47,331 nucleotides of DNA from Nitrospirota bacterium. Its GTDB lineage: Bacteria > Nitrospirota > Nitrospiria > Nitrospirales > NS-4. Shown one piece after another: positions 32,372 to 39,371 of the stretch; positions within the stretch are counted from its first letter, which is position 1, and every line of letters begins with the position of its first letter. Below the pieces are notes generated by a model. That model was given only the letters and a program-made list of their open reading frames with translations. It did not search any database and had not been told where the DNA came from. Location: the NCBI GenBank assembly GCA_005877565.1, contig VBOK01000077.1, positions 1 to 47,331 of the forward strand, in the 5' to 3' direction. Both the position numbers and the translations under genes were made by a program.

Positions 32372-32521
32372 ATGCCTGAGTCCCCGATCTGCACGTACTG
32401 CCGGGAGCCTATTGACACGCAGACAGAGAATTACGTCATCCCGAACAAAGATTCAGTGGAGAATGAATCGGAATGGGAATACGTCCACCTGGAATGCTAC
32501 AGCAAGGACCTGCCGGACTGA
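32372..32521 (+). CDS. Small zinc-ribbon-like protein
   Basis: A 49-residue acidic protein with a cysteine pair C7-TY-C10 near the start and a VHLEC motif (H39, C42) near the end, a possible four-ligand zinc site. GAGGAG lies six bases before the ATG. Too short for most gene finders. The family is unknown to me; small zinc proteins of this kind are often regulators or chaperone partners, but no function can be read here. Confidence 0.65.
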   Translation: MPESPICTYCREPIDTQTENYVIPNKDSVENESEWEYVHLECYSKDLPD

Positions 32522-32546
32522 TCAGCCCTCACCCCGCCGTCAATAG

Positions 32547-33461
32547 CTACAAGGGCGAGAGCCAGGAGGCATGCTTGGCGTCACGCCCACTGACGATGTC
32601 GAAGAAGGCAGTTTGCAAATCGCGGGTGATGGGGCCCGGCTTGCCGGTGCCCACGGTGCGGTCGTCCACCTCGCGGATCGGCGTCAGCTCGGCGGCCGTG
32701 CCGGTCATGAACACCTCATCGGCGATGTAGAGTTCGTCGCGTGTGAACCGTTCTTCCACCACCGTCAGGCCGCGCTCACGGGCGAGCTGCATGATCGAGT
32801 TTCGCGTGATCCCTTCGAGGATCGAGGTCAGCGGCGTGGTCTTCACGACGCCGTTGCGCACCAGGAAGATGTTCTCCCCCGTGCCCTCGGAGACGTAGCC
32901 CTCGGGGTCCAGCAGGATCGCCTCATCGTACCCGCCGGCCTTCACTTCGCGCTTGGCCATGATGGAGTTAACGTAGTAGCCGGCGATCTTGGCCCGCGTC
33001 AGGCTGACGTTGACGTGGTGGCGGGTGAAGGAGGACACCTTCGCTCGGATGCCGTTCTTCAAGCCTTCCTCGCCGAGGTAGGCGCCCCACGGCCACGCCG
33101 CGATCGCCACCCGGATCGGGTTCTCGGGCACGTAGAGCCCCATGTCGCCATAGCCCACGAAGACGATGGGCCGGATGTAGCATTCATCGAGCCGGTTCAC
33201 GCGGACGGTCTCCCGGATCGCATCCGCGATCTCCTTCTTTCCGTATGGAATCTGCAACAGGCAGATGTGGGCCGACGCAAACAGCCGGTCCACGTGCTCG
33301 TTGAGGCGGAAGATGGCCGAGCCCTGCTTGCCCTTGTAGCACCGGATGCCTTCGAAGGCGGACAGGCCATAGTGGAGGCTGTGCGTGAGGACGTGGACCT
33401 GGGCGTCCTTCCAGGGCACCAACTTCCCGTCCAGCCAGATCTTCTCGGATTCCTTCAGCAC
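32547..33461 (-). CDS. ilvE: Branched-chain amino acid aminotransferase
   Basis: A fold-type IV PLP enzyme that transaminates leucine, isoleucine and valine. The protein has KIWLDGKLVPWKDA, HYGLSAFEGIRCY, the PLP lysine in LTRAKIAGYYVNS (K158 from the GTG start), and GYVSEGTGENIFLV. From the GTG at 33461 the length is 304 residues, typical for the family. The frame continues to an ATG at 33509, but those 16 extra residues (RFCARCRCYH) look non-native. The gene lacks a clear ribosome site at either start. It converges with the small zinc protein gene. Confidence 0.92.
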   Translation of the reverse strand: MLKESEKIWLDGKLVPWKDAQVHVLTHSLHYGLSAFEGIRCYKGKQGSAIFRLNEHVDRLFASAHICLLQIPYGKKEIADAIRETVRVNRLDECYIRPIVFVGYGDMGLYVPENPIRVAIAAWPWGAYLGEEGLKNGIRAKVSSFTRHHVNVSLTRAKIAGYYVNSIMAKREVKAGGYDEAILLDPEGYVSEGTGENIFLVRNGVVKTTPLTSILEGITRNSIMQLARERGLTVVEERFTRDELYIADEVFMTGTAAELTPIREVDDRTVGTGKPGPITRDLQTAFFDIVSGRDAKHASWLSPL

Positions 33462-33603
33462 GAGCGCATGATAGCAGCGGCAGCGGGCGCAGAAACGTCC
33501 GGCGCGCAAGCCGCTGGCCGGAAAGAGGCCTCACCCGGCTGCAGTTGACCCGTCGAAGACTGACGACCGCCGACTGGCCGAAATCTCGGAAGCGCTGGAC
33601 ATC

Positions 33604-33750
33604 ATGCTGCCGGAACTGACCGCTCGCATCGCCGCGGTCGAGCACCTGCTGGTGGAGAAGGAAATCTGCGACCGCGAGGAGCTCATCGCAGCGCGGCAGT
33701 TCGTGGACGAACGGCCGCGAGGCGGCTTTGCAGGTGAAGAGCAGGACTGA
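33604..33750 (+). CDS. Small protein of unknown function, start uncertain
   Basis: The last 48 residues from the ATG at 33604 read MLPELTARIAAVEHLL and EKEICDREELIAARQF, a regular amphipathic helix pattern that looks coding. The same frame is open back to 33475 with a basic, lysine-rich segment but has no ATG there, so the true start may be an upstream non-ATG codon, possibly overlapping the ilvE promoter region. It resembles short helical tails of nitrile hydratase-like or NHase-alpha proteins only superficially. No family assigned. Confidence 0.45.
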   Translation: MLPELTARIAAVEHLLVEKEICDREELIAARQFVDERPRGGFAGEEQD

Positions 33751-34095
33751 CTAAAGGCGGCTCGCAGCTTTGAGGGTTTGGGCCCTGGCCATGGCCCTCC
33801 GTGATCTGGCCATGGCCCTCCGCGATTCTGTCAATTGCCAACGGGTACGCGCACTCGCGAGCTGCAAGATGGCTAATTGCTCTTGAGCATGGGCTTTCTC
33901 TTGCTTGTGCAGGATTGCGCACTCGGCTCGGGTGAGATCTGTCCACGCTCCTCCTTTTCTTGCTCGCTTGATACGGTCGTCGAGGGACTCTCGGAGTTGT
34001 TTGTTGCGCATGTTCACGAGGGACGTTAGGGCCCGCTGTCGGAACTGAAACTCGGCTTGTTCTGCTACTCTGTCGTGCTGGGTCTTGCCAAACAT
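33751..34095 (-). CDS. Helical protein of unknown function with a tandem repeat
   Basis: A 114-residue basic, mostly helical protein rich in Q, R, A and L (for example RVAEQAEFQFRQRALTSLV and EKAHAQEQLAILQLASARTR). GAGGAG lies seven bases before the ATG. Near the C-terminus a 21-base unit occurs twice in tandem (33785-33805 and 33806-33826, 20 of 21 identical), giving RRAMARS then RRAMARA. No family recognised. It lies next to the ribosomal protein operon on the opposite strand. Confidence 0.55.
   Translation of the reverse strand: MFGKTQHDRVAEQAEFQFRQRALTSLVNMRNKQLRESLDDRIKRARKGGAWTDLTRAECAILHKQEKAHAQEQLAILQLASARTRWQLTESRRAMARSRRAMARAQTLKAASRL
33785..33826. repeat. 21-base tandem duplication
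   Basis: Two adjacent copies beginning CTGGCCATGGCCCTCCG, differing at one base. They keep the reading frame of the minus-strand gene, adding seven residues. Confidence 0.85.
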
Positions 34096-34181
34096 GGAGC
34101 GCTCCTCGGGCTAGAGATTATGACTCAGAATTGATATTGAGAGAGCCTATTATACGCCATTTATGAATCCCGTGTCTTTTC

Positions 34182-34210
34182 TTGACTTGCCCCGCTGCCG
34201 CGTGTTAAAA
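34182..34210 (+). promoter_or_regulatory. Candidate promoter of rplU-rpmA
   Basis: TTGACT (34182-34187), 17 bases, then TTAAAA (34205-34210), about 45 bases before the rplU ATG. Confidence 0.5.
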
Positions 34211-34254
34211 AACAGCGCTCCCACACAATCCGAGATCGAACGGAGCATCAGACG

Positions 34255-34569
34255 ATGTACGCGATTGTTGAGACAGGCGGGAAACAGTATCGGGCGACGC
34301 AAGGCACTGTTTTACAAGTGGAAAAGCTGGACGGCGCGGTGGGCTCCACGGTCACACTGGACAAGGTGTTGCTGATCTCCGGCGAGTGGACCACCAAGGT
34401 CGGCACCCCCGTCATTCCCAAGGCGAAGGTCACCGGCGAGATCGTGGCCCAGGGCCGGACTCCCAAAATCATCGTGTTCAAGAAAAAGCGCCGCAAGGCG
34501 TATCGCCGGAGTCGCGGGCACCGGCAGTCGTTCACCAGCGTGAAGATCACCGGAATTTCTGAGGGCTAG
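34255..34569 (+). CDS. rplU: Large ribosomal subunit protein bL21
   Basis: A 104-residue protein that binds 23S rRNA. It starts MYAIVETGGKQYRA and has the KKRRKAYRRSRGHRQ motif of the C-terminal region. It is directly followed by rpmA two bases later; this bL21-bL27 pair preceding obgE is a common bacterial order. Length and motifs are normal. Confidence 0.96.
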   Translation: MYAIVETGGKQYRATQGTVLQVEKLDGAVGSTVTLDKVLLISGEWTTKVGTPVIPKAKVTGEIVAQGRTPKIIVFKKKRRKAYRRSRGHRQSFTSVKITGISEG

Positions 34570-34571
34570 TC

Positions 34572-34853
34572 ATGGCGCACAAAAAAGGACAGGGTTCGTG
34601 CCGGAACGGGCGGGACAGCAACCCGCAGTATCTCGGCGTGAAATGCTTCAGCGGCGAGGTCGTGCCGGGGGGGAGCATCCTCGTCCGCCAGCGCGGCACG
34701 CGGATTCACCCGGGCTTCAACGTCGGCAGAGGCAAGGACGACACGCTGTACGCCAAGATCCCCGGCGTCGTGAAGTACGAAGGCCCGAAGGAACGGCGTC
34801 GGGTCAGCGTGTATCCGGTTGCGTCCCAAGCCCAGGCCGCCGCAGCCTCCTAA
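34572..34853 (+). CDS. rpmA: Large ribosomal subunit protein bL27
   Basis: A 93-residue protein whose N-terminal tail MAHKKGQGSCRNGRDS reaches the peptidyl transferase centre. The following RQRGTRIHPGFNVGRGKDDTL motif is canonical. The tail starts MAHKKG directly, with no Firmicutes-type N-terminal extension. A strong terminator follows 23 bases after the stop. Confidence 0.97.
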   Translation: MAHKKGQGSCRNGRDSNPQYLGVKCFSGEVVPGGSILVRQRGTRIHPGFNVGRGKDDTLYAKIPGVVKYEGPKERRRVSVYPVASQAQAAAAS

Positions 34854-34875
34854 CCTCTTTTCTCTTTTGTCACCC

Positions 34876-34912
34876 GGCCTCTTGTTCCGACGAAGGAGCA
34901 AGGGGCTTTTTT
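34876..34912 (+). terminator. Intrinsic terminator of rplU-rpmA
   Basis: GCCTCTTGTTCC (34877-34888) and GGAGCAAGGGGC (34895-34906) form a stem with G-U pairs around a 6-base loop, followed by TTTTTTA. The next gene starts 27 bases later, so it is likely a separate or read-through unit. Confidence 0.8.
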
Positions 34913-34938
34913 ATTGCGTTTGAGGAGACCGTGAGGGA

Positions 34939-35562
34939 ATGTTCACGACTGCGGAAGTCCGGTGGTTCTTTGAAGGCCCGATTCCTGACGAAATAGAACA
35001 ATGGTTCTGCAGCAGCCTGGCGCTCAACGCGGCGCCCCGCGAGGACCACTATCTGCTGTTTCCGGCCCCTTTGGGCCTGGGGCTCAAGTTGCGCGAAGGG
35101 CGGCTGGAGATCAAGTATCTGGTTGAGTCAGTGGGAATCCACACCTTCATGGCGGACGTCATCGGCACTGTCCAGGTATGGAACAAGGACGCCTATGGCG
35201 AACCGGCGGTCAAGGAATTCGAGCGGCTGCAGACAAGCGCGCCCCATCTCTGGATCGCGGTGAGAAAGAAACGGACGCTCCGGAGGTTCTCCCTCGAAGG
35301 CACCAGCATCGTTGAAGTTCCAGCCGACAGGGTCTTCCTTCGTGATGGCTGCAACGCCGAGTTCACAAAGATCACGGTGGATGGGTTGGCGTACTGGAGC
35401 TTCAACTTCGAGGCGTACGGGAATCCCGTGCGGGTTGCGGACTACTTGCAAAGAGTGGCGATGCACGTCCTGAAAGAGAATCAGCGGCCATCTTATTCCT
35501 TCCCCGCCCCGAACTCCTGCTCGTACCCAGAGTGGTTGTGGCGATTGGCGAAGAAGCGATGA
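34939..35562 (+). CDS. Protein of unknown function, possibly CYTH-like
   Basis: A 207-residue soluble protein beginning MFTTAEVRWFFEGPIPDEIEQWF. Two parts suggest a beta-barrel: GLGLKLREGRLEIKYLV, resembling the basic-acidic strands of CYTH (triphosphate tunnel) domains, and ITVDGLAYWSFNFEAYG. CYTH proteins act on triphosphates, but the metal-binding ExExK at the start is not clearly present, so I give this as a visual impression only. The start at 34939 has GAGGAG eleven bases upstream. It follows the rpmA terminator closely. Confidence 0.55.
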   Translation: MFTTAEVRWFFEGPIPDEIEQWFCSSLALNAAPREDHYLLFPAPLGLGLKLREGRLEIKYLVESVGIHTFMADVIGTVQVWNKDAYGEPAVKEFERLQTSAPHLWIAVRKKRTLRRFSLEGTSIVEVPADRVFLRDGCNAEFTKITVDGLAYWSFNFEAYGNPVRVADYLQRVAMHVLKENQRPSYSFPAPNSCSYPEWLWRLAKKR

Positions 35563-35578
35563 GTCACGCAACTCACTG

Positions 35579-35767
35579 CTATTGGTGGGGCAATTTCTTT
35601 TCTAACTGCTCCCCGCGCGGGGTGTCCTTGGGCTCGTAGGGACTGGGCTGGTACTCATACACCGAGCGCAGCACCAGGACGATCCCGGCACCGATGAGGG
35701 AGACCACCAGCATGACGATCACCCATTTCCCATTGCGGCGGTACCAAGCCCGTAGCGAACGTGGCAT
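35579..35767 (-). CDS. Small single-pass membrane protein
   Basis: From the ATG at 35767 this is a 62-residue protein with a basic start (RSLRAWYRRNGKW), one membrane helix (about residues 16-36) and a short charged tail with YEPKDTPRG. Function unknown. The frame extends to 35803. It converges with the previous gene. Confidence 0.45.
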   Translation of the reverse strand: MPRSLRAWYRRNGKWVIVMLVVSLIGAGIVLVLRSVYEYQPSPYEPKDTPRGEQLEKKLPHQ

Positions 35768-35898
35768 TTCCAGCGCCTCTCCCCCGCCACGCCGGCTCAC
35801 CACGAACCGGCGCGACGGCAGCTCACTTGAGGGTCATACAAGTATAGCGTAGAATGTACACCTTACAAAACGATGGGTAAAGGGGACGGGCTCCATTT

Positions 35899-35944
35899 CC
35901 GTTCAGCATGACAAGGTAAGACGAAATGGACTTCGTTGATCAGA
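35899..35944 (+). repeat. Diverged copy of the obgE leader and first codons
   Basis: GTTCAGCATGACAAG then GGTAAGACGAAATGGA then CTTCGTTGATCAG. The last 29 bases match the obgE start region (38333-38361) at 25 of 29 positions, and the first part matches the tail of the palindromic repeat that precedes obgE. In this copy an ATG at 35926 encodes MDFVDQ, the first six residues of ObgE, before the reading frame diverges and stops at 35982 (18 codons). Confidence 0.75.
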
Positions 35945-36014
35945 AAGACAGAAAAAGGGCAGAACGACAGAAAAAGGATTAGATTCATTAAGGGAGCTTG
36001 CGGTAAGCTAACTC

Positions 36015-37067
36015 ATGCTTGAAAATTGGTTCTCTAAAAATCCTTCCAACCGACCTAAGCCCCTAGATCAGCACGGGGGGCTGTCGAATATCATCGATAG
36101 AATAAAGGATCAATTCGAGCGCATCATCCATTCAGATCACATCAAATTTCTCTCCCAACTTTCTGTTGGCTACTACATCGTGCTAATCGGTGTTACCGGA
36201 ATACTTTTATACACTGGATATCGCCTCGGACAATCGGGCAATCGGGCTTTGCCGACAAGTACTGCTGTTCTCAGTGAAAGTAGCGGAAAGGTCACTAAAC
36301 TTGAAGCGGACTTAAGCTTAGTGAAGAGTGCGCTCCAAGAACGCATCAAGTCATTCGAAGGCTCGTTAAAAGAAAGGGAAGCTCAAATCAAGGAACACGA
36401 AAATGTCATCTCCTCTTTGCGCAATGAGATCAAAGAGCTGCAAAGCAAACTCAGCGCCGAACAAAACAAGAACGCTGAACTATTAATTCAGTCAGGTCCT
36501 TCAGAAACAACGATAAGCGAGTTACAAAAAGCACGATTAAGTCTGCCAAAGCCATTGCGCCACAAAGGCTTCCAAATGCAATTGAGCCCCATCATCTCGC
36601 CAAAGGGATACCTCATCTGGGCGCCTGAACATGTGACGGAAGATGGCTTTTATATAGACGGAACCCATTATGCATTATTCAAATGCCTTCAAAAGATTGC
36701 GCCAATGGATTTGCTAGGGGAAGTGGAACGGAAAAACCTATTTTTCGCAATAACTGTTGGTGATAAGGTTCTTTCACCCGTACCTTACTTATACATGCTT
36801 CCACTCGAAGAGGGTAAACATAAGATAAAGATAGAACCTCTTTCCGGGTCAGCAGAGAATAATTCCAAAGAAACAGTGGTCAAGCTGATGGCAAGGCAAG
36901 TCGAATTTATCGAGATCGATAGTATTGCTGTGCTGAGTGAAGCGGGAGCATTTCGCGTCAAGCTCAAAACATTTGATCAGGAAAGTACTGTCCGGAGGAT
37001 TTCTAAAGTGCTCGAAACCATGCACGTTGATAACGATTGCCTCTTGGAGGTCCTGACAACCAGATAG
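36015..37067 (+). CDS. Membrane-anchored coiled-coil protein, AT-rich, likely horizontally acquired
   Basis: A 350-residue protein with one membrane helix (about residues 51-70, YYIVLIGVTGILLYTGY) followed by a long coiled coil (about 90-155, heptads of L, I, E and K such as LKEREAQIKEHENVISSLRNEI) and a C-terminal globular part of mixed strands. The gene is visibly AT-richer than its neighbours and uses AT-ending codons (AAA, GAA, TTA). It sits between the diverged obgE copy and mgsA. It has no ribosome site of the local kind: GGGAG is 15 or more bases upstream. No family recognised. Confidence 0.65.
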   Translation: MLENWFSKNPSNRPKPLDQHGGLSNIIDRIKDQFERIIHSDHIKFLSQLSVGYYIVLIGVTGILLYTGYRLGQSGNRALPTSTAVLSESSGKVTKLEADLSLVKSALQERIKSFEGSLKEREAQIKEHENVISSLRNEIKELQSKLSAEQNKNAELLIQSGPSETTISELQKARLSLPKPLRHKGFQMQLSPIISPKGYLIWAPEHVTEDGFYIDGTHYALFKCLQKIAPMDLLGEVERKNLFFAITVGDKVLSPVPYLYMLPLEEGKHKIKIEPLSGSAENNSKETVVKLMARQVEFIEIDSIAVLSEAGAFRVKLKTFDQESTVRRISKVLETMHVDNDCLLEVLTTR

Positions 37068-37123
37068 CTGCTCACCCCGTACCTGCCCGCTCCCTATCCC
37101 TGGAGAAAGGACAAAGAAGTTAT

Positions 37124-37621
37124 ATGGCTTACAAGAAAATTGTTATGCTGCATGACAAGAACATTGCGCTGGTCGCTCACGACAATAAGAAACTGGACCT
37201 GGTGGAATGGGCCAAATACAACCGCGATCTCTTGGCACACCACAAAGTGTATGCGACAGGTACCACCGGCGAGATCCTGGAACGCGAACTGGGCTTCAAA
37301 ATCACGCGATTTCAAAGCGGTCCCCTGGGCGGGGACCAGCAAATCGGCGCCAAGATCGTCGCCGACGAGATCAATTTTCTCATCTTTTTCTGGGATCCGC
37401 TCGAACCCATGCCGCATGACCCGGATGTCAAGGCCCTCCTGCGCATGGCCGTGGTGTGGAATATCCCCATCGCCTGCAATCGGGCCTCCGCGGATTTCAT
37501 GATCTCCTCCCCCCTCATGGATGGAAAGTATGACCGCCTGATACCTGACTATGAAGGCTATCACACCAGGAAAATAGACAGAGCGAAGGCGCAGGATGAG
37601 GCATCAGGCACCATTTCCTAA
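37124..37621 (+). CDS. mgsA: Methylglyoxal synthase
   Basis: A 165-residue enzyme. It turns dihydroxyacetone phosphate into methylglyoxal and phosphate. The catalytic set known for E. coli MgsA appears at the same positions: H19 in VAHDNKK, D71 in GGDQQIGA, D91 and H98 in FWDPLEPMPHDPDV, and D101. The TGTTG phosphate loop is at 45-49. I use the ATG at 37124 (AAAGGA upstream); the frame is open to 37037 but the extension is not homologous. Its base composition is intermediate, and it may belong to the same accessory segment as its upstream neighbour. Confidence 0.92.
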   Translation: MAYKKIVMLHDKNIALVAHDNKKLDLVEWAKYNRDLLAHHKVYATGTTGEILERELGFKITRFQSGPLGGDQQIGAKIVADEINFLIFFWDPLEPMPHDPDVKALLRMAVVWNIPIACNRASADFMISSPLMDGKYDRLIPDYEGYHTRKIDRAKAQDEASGTIS

Positions 37622-38110
37622 AGTAAGATGGTCGATTCGCTTCGCCCTCTCTGGGCGCCTGTTCCGTGCCACCCAAGCTGTATCAGGTTAGATACTTGAT
37701 GGCATCTTTTTAGATACGCGCCGCCCTCTCACCGACACTCGCGCGTCGCGCGAACCTCCTGTAATTTCTGACTCGCCAGTTGCTCTGTCTGATGGGCAAA
37801 GTTGTTGCTTACCCGATAGTTCTCCATATGCAGCTCTGTCCAGGGACGGAAGGCAAAGATGACTGTGGCGCCTATCTCCGCAAATGCACGAAGTGCGGCT
37901 CGAAAGGCACAAGCCAAACCATATAGGTGTGGGTACTGTCACCGAGCTACCGGGGCACCTGTTGCTCTTCAAATGCAACGGGTCACCAGCTCAGACGGCT
38001 TCCCTATTTTGTGAAAGGATAACGCGCAACGAAGTGAGGACGGTGGGCCGCTAAGCTTGCAGGACCCGCTTCCCTTCCTCGAAATCGCAAGCTCTCTTCA
38101 CCCCTCCGGT

Positions 38111-38139
38111 TTGCTTTGTCAGTCCTTGGGTTTTATACT
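38111..38139 (+). promoter_or_regulatory. Candidate promoter of obgE-proB-proA-nadD-rsfS
   Basis: TTGCTT (38111-38116), 17 bases, then TATACT (38134-38139). The leader to the obgE start would be about 195 bases and contains a palindromic repeat unit. Confidence 0.45.
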
Positions 38140-38283
38140 GTCTGCACATTTAGTTGGATGAGCGGGTGGCGCCGAGCGGGCGCCCGGGCGGAGCGGAAGG
38201 CGCCTGCAACCGAGTCGGCGGGGCTGCGCCGGTGAAAGGCGCATGAGCACGTCTGGGCTGCTCGGCGACAGGACCCGCGAATT

Positions 38284-38311
38284 GAGATTCTTCGCTGCGC
38301 TCAGAATGACA
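38284..38311. repeat. Dispersed palindromic repeat unit
   Basis: GAGATTCTTCGCTGCGCTC followed by AGAATGACA. Same family as 12372-12461 and 44117-44189. It lies in the leader of obgE, and its last bases are shared with the diverged copy at 35899. Confidence 0.8.
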
Positions 38312-38341
38312 AGAATAGGCGGAATGGCAGGGTAAGACGCT

Positions 38342-39367
38342 GTGGATTTCGTTGATCAGATCAAAATCTACGTGAAGGCCGGGGACGGCGGGAACGGGTG
38401 CCGGAGCTTCCGCCGGGAGAAACACGTCCCGCACGGTGGCCCCGACGGCGGCGACGGCGGGAACGGCGGCGACGTCATCTTGGAAGCCACGGAGCGCCTG
38501 TCCACCCTGCTCGACCTCCAGTTCCAGCAACACCATGTCGCGAAGGACGGCGACAACGGCGAAGGCTCAAACCGCCACGGCCGCTCCGCGCCGCCGCACA
38601 TCATTCGCGTGCCCGTGGGCACCATCGCGAAGGACGTCGCGACAGACGAGACCCTCGCCGATTTAACCGAGGACGGCCAGCACGCGATCGTGGCGCAGGG
38701 CGGACGCGGTGGACGCGGCAACGCGCATTTCGCCACCCCGACCAATCGCGTACCGACCCGAAGCGATCCCGGCACACCCGGCGAGGAGCGCTGGCTTCAA
38801 CTGGAATTGAAGCTCCTGGCGGACGTCGGTCTGGTGGGCTACCCCAACGCCGGCAAGTCCACTCTGATCGCAGCCATCTCGCACGCGCGCCCCAAGATCG
38901 CTGACTATCCGTTCACGACCCTGGCGCCGAACCTCGGCGTCGTCTCCGTGGACGAGGACCAGAGCTTCGTCGTGGCGGACATCCCGGGCCTCATCGAGGG
39001 CGCCCATGCAGGGAAGGGCCTCGGCTTTCAGTTCCTGCGTCACATCGAGCGCACGTCATATCTCATGTTCCTGGTGGACATCTCTGAGAGCGTGACGGTG
39101 GACCCTGTCGAAAGCCTGCAGACCCTGCGCAAGGAACTGAAGCTGTACAATCCGGATCTTGCCAAGAAGCCGTACGCGGTCGCCGCGACGAAACTCGACA
39201 TCGCGGGTGAAGGGAAGCATCTGAAGAAACTCGAGATGGACTGCAAGAAGCGCCACCTGCGGCTCTTTCCGATCTCGGCCGTCGCCGGCGTCGGCCTGAA
39301 GCCGTTGATCCGCCATCTCGGTTCGCAGGTCGCGAAGCTACGGCAACCCCTGAAAGCGAGTGTGTAA
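38342..39367 (+). CDS. obgE: GTPase ObgE/CgtA
   Basis: A 341-residue ribosome-assembly and stress GTPase. The glycine-rich Obg fold (GGNGCRSFRREKHVPHGGPDGGDGGNGGDV, split here) occupies residues 1-158. The G domain has GYPNAGKS (166-173), DIPGLIEGAH and the TKLD specificity motif. The start is GTG at 38342 with AGGGTAAG upstream and encodes MDFVDQ. proB begins five bases after its stop. The C-terminal extension found in some Obg proteins is short here. Confidence 0.96.
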   Translation: MDFVDQIKIYVKAGDGGNGCRSFRREKHVPHGGPDGGDGGNGGDVILEATERLSTLLDLQFQQHHVAKDGDNGEGSNRHGRSAPPHIIRVPVGTIAKDVATDETLADLTEDGQHAIVAQGGRGGRGNAHFATPTNRVPTRSDPGTPGEERWLQLELKLLADVGLVGYPNAGKSTLIAAISHARPKIADYPFTTLAPNLGVVSVDEDQSFVVADIPGLIEGAHAGKGLGFQFLRHIERTSYLMFLVDISESVTVDPVESLQTLRKELKLYNPDLAKKPYAVAATKLDIAGEGKHLKKLEMDCKKRHLRLFPISAVAGVGLKPLIRHLGSQVAKLRQPLKASV

Positions 39368-39371
39368 GACA

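Larger units (their letters stand above)
37622..38341. other. 720-base stretch without a convincing gene
   Basis: Short frames exist on the minus strand (37729-37917 reads an open frame ending QKLQEVRATRECR, and 37688-37978 another), but codon use, lack of ribosome sites and short length argue against real genes; the first could be the remnant of one. The later part holds a promoter-like sequence for obgE (38111-38139), GC-rich palindromic sequence (38160-38240) and a dispersed repeat unit (38284-38311). Confidence 0.6.

Noticed and set aside
37688..37978. Two short minus-strand frames after mgsA
   Set aside because: No ribosome site, atypical codons and no recognisable motif; treated as gene-free sequence, although the 62-codon frame may be a gene remnant.
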